Assembly (NCBI GenBank): GCA_905215645.1
Contig: CAJMQS010000014.1
Span: 1-48,888, forward strand
DNA length: 48,888 bases
From: an uncultured bacterium
GTDB lineage: Bacteria; Bacillota; Negativicutes; Acidaminococcales; Acidaminococcaceae
Direction of reading: 5' to 3'
Numbering within the stretch: position 1 is the stretch's first letter; every line of letters begins with the position of its first letter. Position numbers and translations under genes: made by a program. This document shows, in pieces, positions 47,934 through 48,888 of the stretch. Under the pieces are notes generated by a model. The model ran no database searches and was not told the origin of the DNA. It saw only the letters and a list, made by a program, of their open reading frames with translations.

Positions 47934-47971
47934 ATTTTACCGAAAATTAACAGGTTCTTGGCAGAACTTCC

Positions 47972-48000
47972 TTGTAAATTCTCTGGGAGAAAGGCATAAT
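47972..48000 (+). promoter_or_regulatory. Promoter of the HAD hydrolase gene
   Basis: TTGTAA (47972-47977), a 17-bp spacer and CATAAT (47995-48000), about 40 bp before the start codon. It is divergent from the decarboxylase promoter. Confidence 0.6.
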
Positions 48001-48040
48001 GTAACATAGAGATTGATTTTCTGGCAACAAGGAGGATTTT

Positions 48041-48829
48041 ATGCGGGATTTAAATATCATCCGAGAGAAAAAAGGCTTCATCAGCGATATGGATGGAGTC
48101 ATCTACCATGGCAGCACCCTGCTGCCCGGAGTCAAGGAATTCGTGGCTTGGCTCCAGAAAGAAAAGAAACAGTTCCTGTTCCTGACCAACTCCAGTGAAC
48201 GTTCTCCCCTGGAACTGCGGAAAAAGCTCCAGGCCATGGGGCTGGATATCGAAGAGAACCATTTTTACACCAGCGCCCTGGCTACGGCCCATTTCCTGAA
48301 GACCCAGGCACCGGGCTGTTCCGCCTATATCATCGGGGCCCATGGGCTGATGAATGCCCTCTATGATGCGGGCATCACCTATAATGATGTGAACCCGGAG
48401 TATGTGGTGGTGGGCGAAACCACCGGCTACAATTATGAGATGATCATCAAGGCCACCGAGCTGATCCACAAAGGGGCCAAGCTCATCGGCACCAACAGCG
48501 ATATGACCGGTCCCAGCGACCGGGGGATCATCCCGGCCTGCCGGGCCCTGATTGCTCCCATCGAACTGGCCACCGGAAAAAAAGCCTATTTCATCGGCAA
48601 ACCCAACCCTCTCATGATGCGGACCGGCCTGAAACGGCTGGGGGTCCATTCGGAAGATGCCGTCATGATCGGGGACCGGATGGATACGGACGTGATCGGA
48701 GGTGTGGAATCCGGCATGGAAACCGTCCTGGTCCTCACCGGCGTCTCCACCCGGGAAAACATCAAACGGTTCTCCTACCAGCCCCATTACATCCTCAACG
48801 GTATCGGGGATCTGGTACCGACTAAATAA
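48041..48829 (+). CDS. HAD-IIA family phosphatase (NagD-like)
   Basis: This 262-residue HAD-superfamily hydrolase has motif I DMDGVIYHG (about 16-24, nucleophile D16), motif II FLTNSS, a type IIA cap domain in the middle, and motif III/IV GKPNPLMM and MIGDRMDTDVIGG. NagD-like enzymes dephosphorylate nucleotides or small sugar phosphates; the substrate here is not predictable. AAGGAGG precedes the ATG. It is monocistronic. Confidence 0.92.
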   Translation: MRDLNIIREKKGFISDMDGVIYHGSTLLPGVKEFVAWLQKEKKQFLFLTNSSERSPLELRKKLQAMGLDIEENHFYTSALATAHFLKTQAPGCSAYIIGAHGLMNALYDAGITYNDVNPEYVVVGETTGYNYEMIIKATELIHKGAKLIGTNSDMTGPSDRGIIPACRALIAPIELATGKKAYFIGKPNPLMMRTGLKRLGVHSEDAVMIGDRMDTDVIGGVESGMETVLVLTGVSTRENIKRFSYQPHYILNGIGDLVPTK

Positions 48830-48835
48830 CAGGAA

Positions 48836-48865
48836 AAGGGGCTGTTGCATGGGCAACAGCCCCTT
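48836..48865 (+). terminator. Terminator hairpin of the HAD gene / repeat end
   Basis: A perfect 13-bp stem (AAGGGGCTGTTGC/GCAACAGCCCCTT, loop ATGG) lies 6 bp after the stop codon. No T-run follows. The AGTCGGAAGTCGGGAGTCTG sequence that follows resembles the short repeats at 115-136, so this may be the left edge of another repeat element. Confidence 0.6.
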
Positions 48866-48888
48866 AGTCGGAAGTCGGGAGTCTGAAG

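Overview
The window looks like chromosomal DNA of a low-branching Firmicute of the class Negativicutes, most likely Acidaminococcus or a close relative. This is an inference from the moderately GC-rich, strongly codon-biased genes, the Bacillus-like order of the housekeeping operons, a free-standing carboxyltransferase subunit typical of amino-acid and dicarboxylate fermenters, and the protein families present. No rRNA or tRNA gene was seen. Most genes lie on the minus strand.

Housekeeping blocks. Positions 311-3568 hold rpsT, lepA and a GntR-type regulator with two DNA-binding domains. Positions 3644-11570 are one long translation operon, read right to left: rimP, nusA, rnpM(ylxR), an L7Ae-like gene, infB, rbfA, nrnA, truB and ribF, with a good promoter at 11659-11687. 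A class A penicillin-binding protein diverges from it at 11805. Positions 24995-27612 carry greA and lysS behind a perfect consensus promoter; lysS is fused to a C-terminal tRNA-binding domain. Positions 42348-47909 are the conserved decarboxylase-tmk-holB-ricT-tRNA methyltransferase-rsmI operon, with a HAD phosphatase diverging from it.

Accessory blocks. Positions 13937-16680 hold an AraC regulator with a short-chain dehydrogenase, and an AbrB/RelE-type toxin-antitoxin pair whose toxin is frameshifted and whose promoter region carries a 22-bp perfect inverted repeat. Positions 16968-18344 hold the carboxyltransferase. Positions 18488-24740 hold an HD hydrolase, a Ro60-like (DUF2828/TROVE-related) vWA protein preceded by about 200 bases of strongly foldable non-coding DNA, two WYL regulators and a MATE transporter. 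This is the best candidate for an undescribed RNA-based system in the window. Positions 27640-40330 form an island: an Rpn-like PD-(D/E)XK nuclease with a deletion derivative, both embedded in palindromic repeats; a restriction-modification operon (split methyltransferase plus GIY-YIG/helicase fusion); a phage-like replication and sigma gene set; and an amidase-DUF1659-DUF2922-YvrJ operon. Positions 40334-42341 hold a YeiH-type exporter with a divergent LysR regulator.

Repeats. Three intergenic repeat families are visible. Family I is about 220 bp, bounded by terminator-like hairpins, with inverted copies at 19168-19386 and 24764-24988. Family II has five copies between 27640 and 39579, with one to three layers of palindromic terminal units around one of two cores. 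Family III is a 325-bp element at 30120-30444 with a partial copy at 16724-16759. Solo hairpins of the family I type close several other genes.
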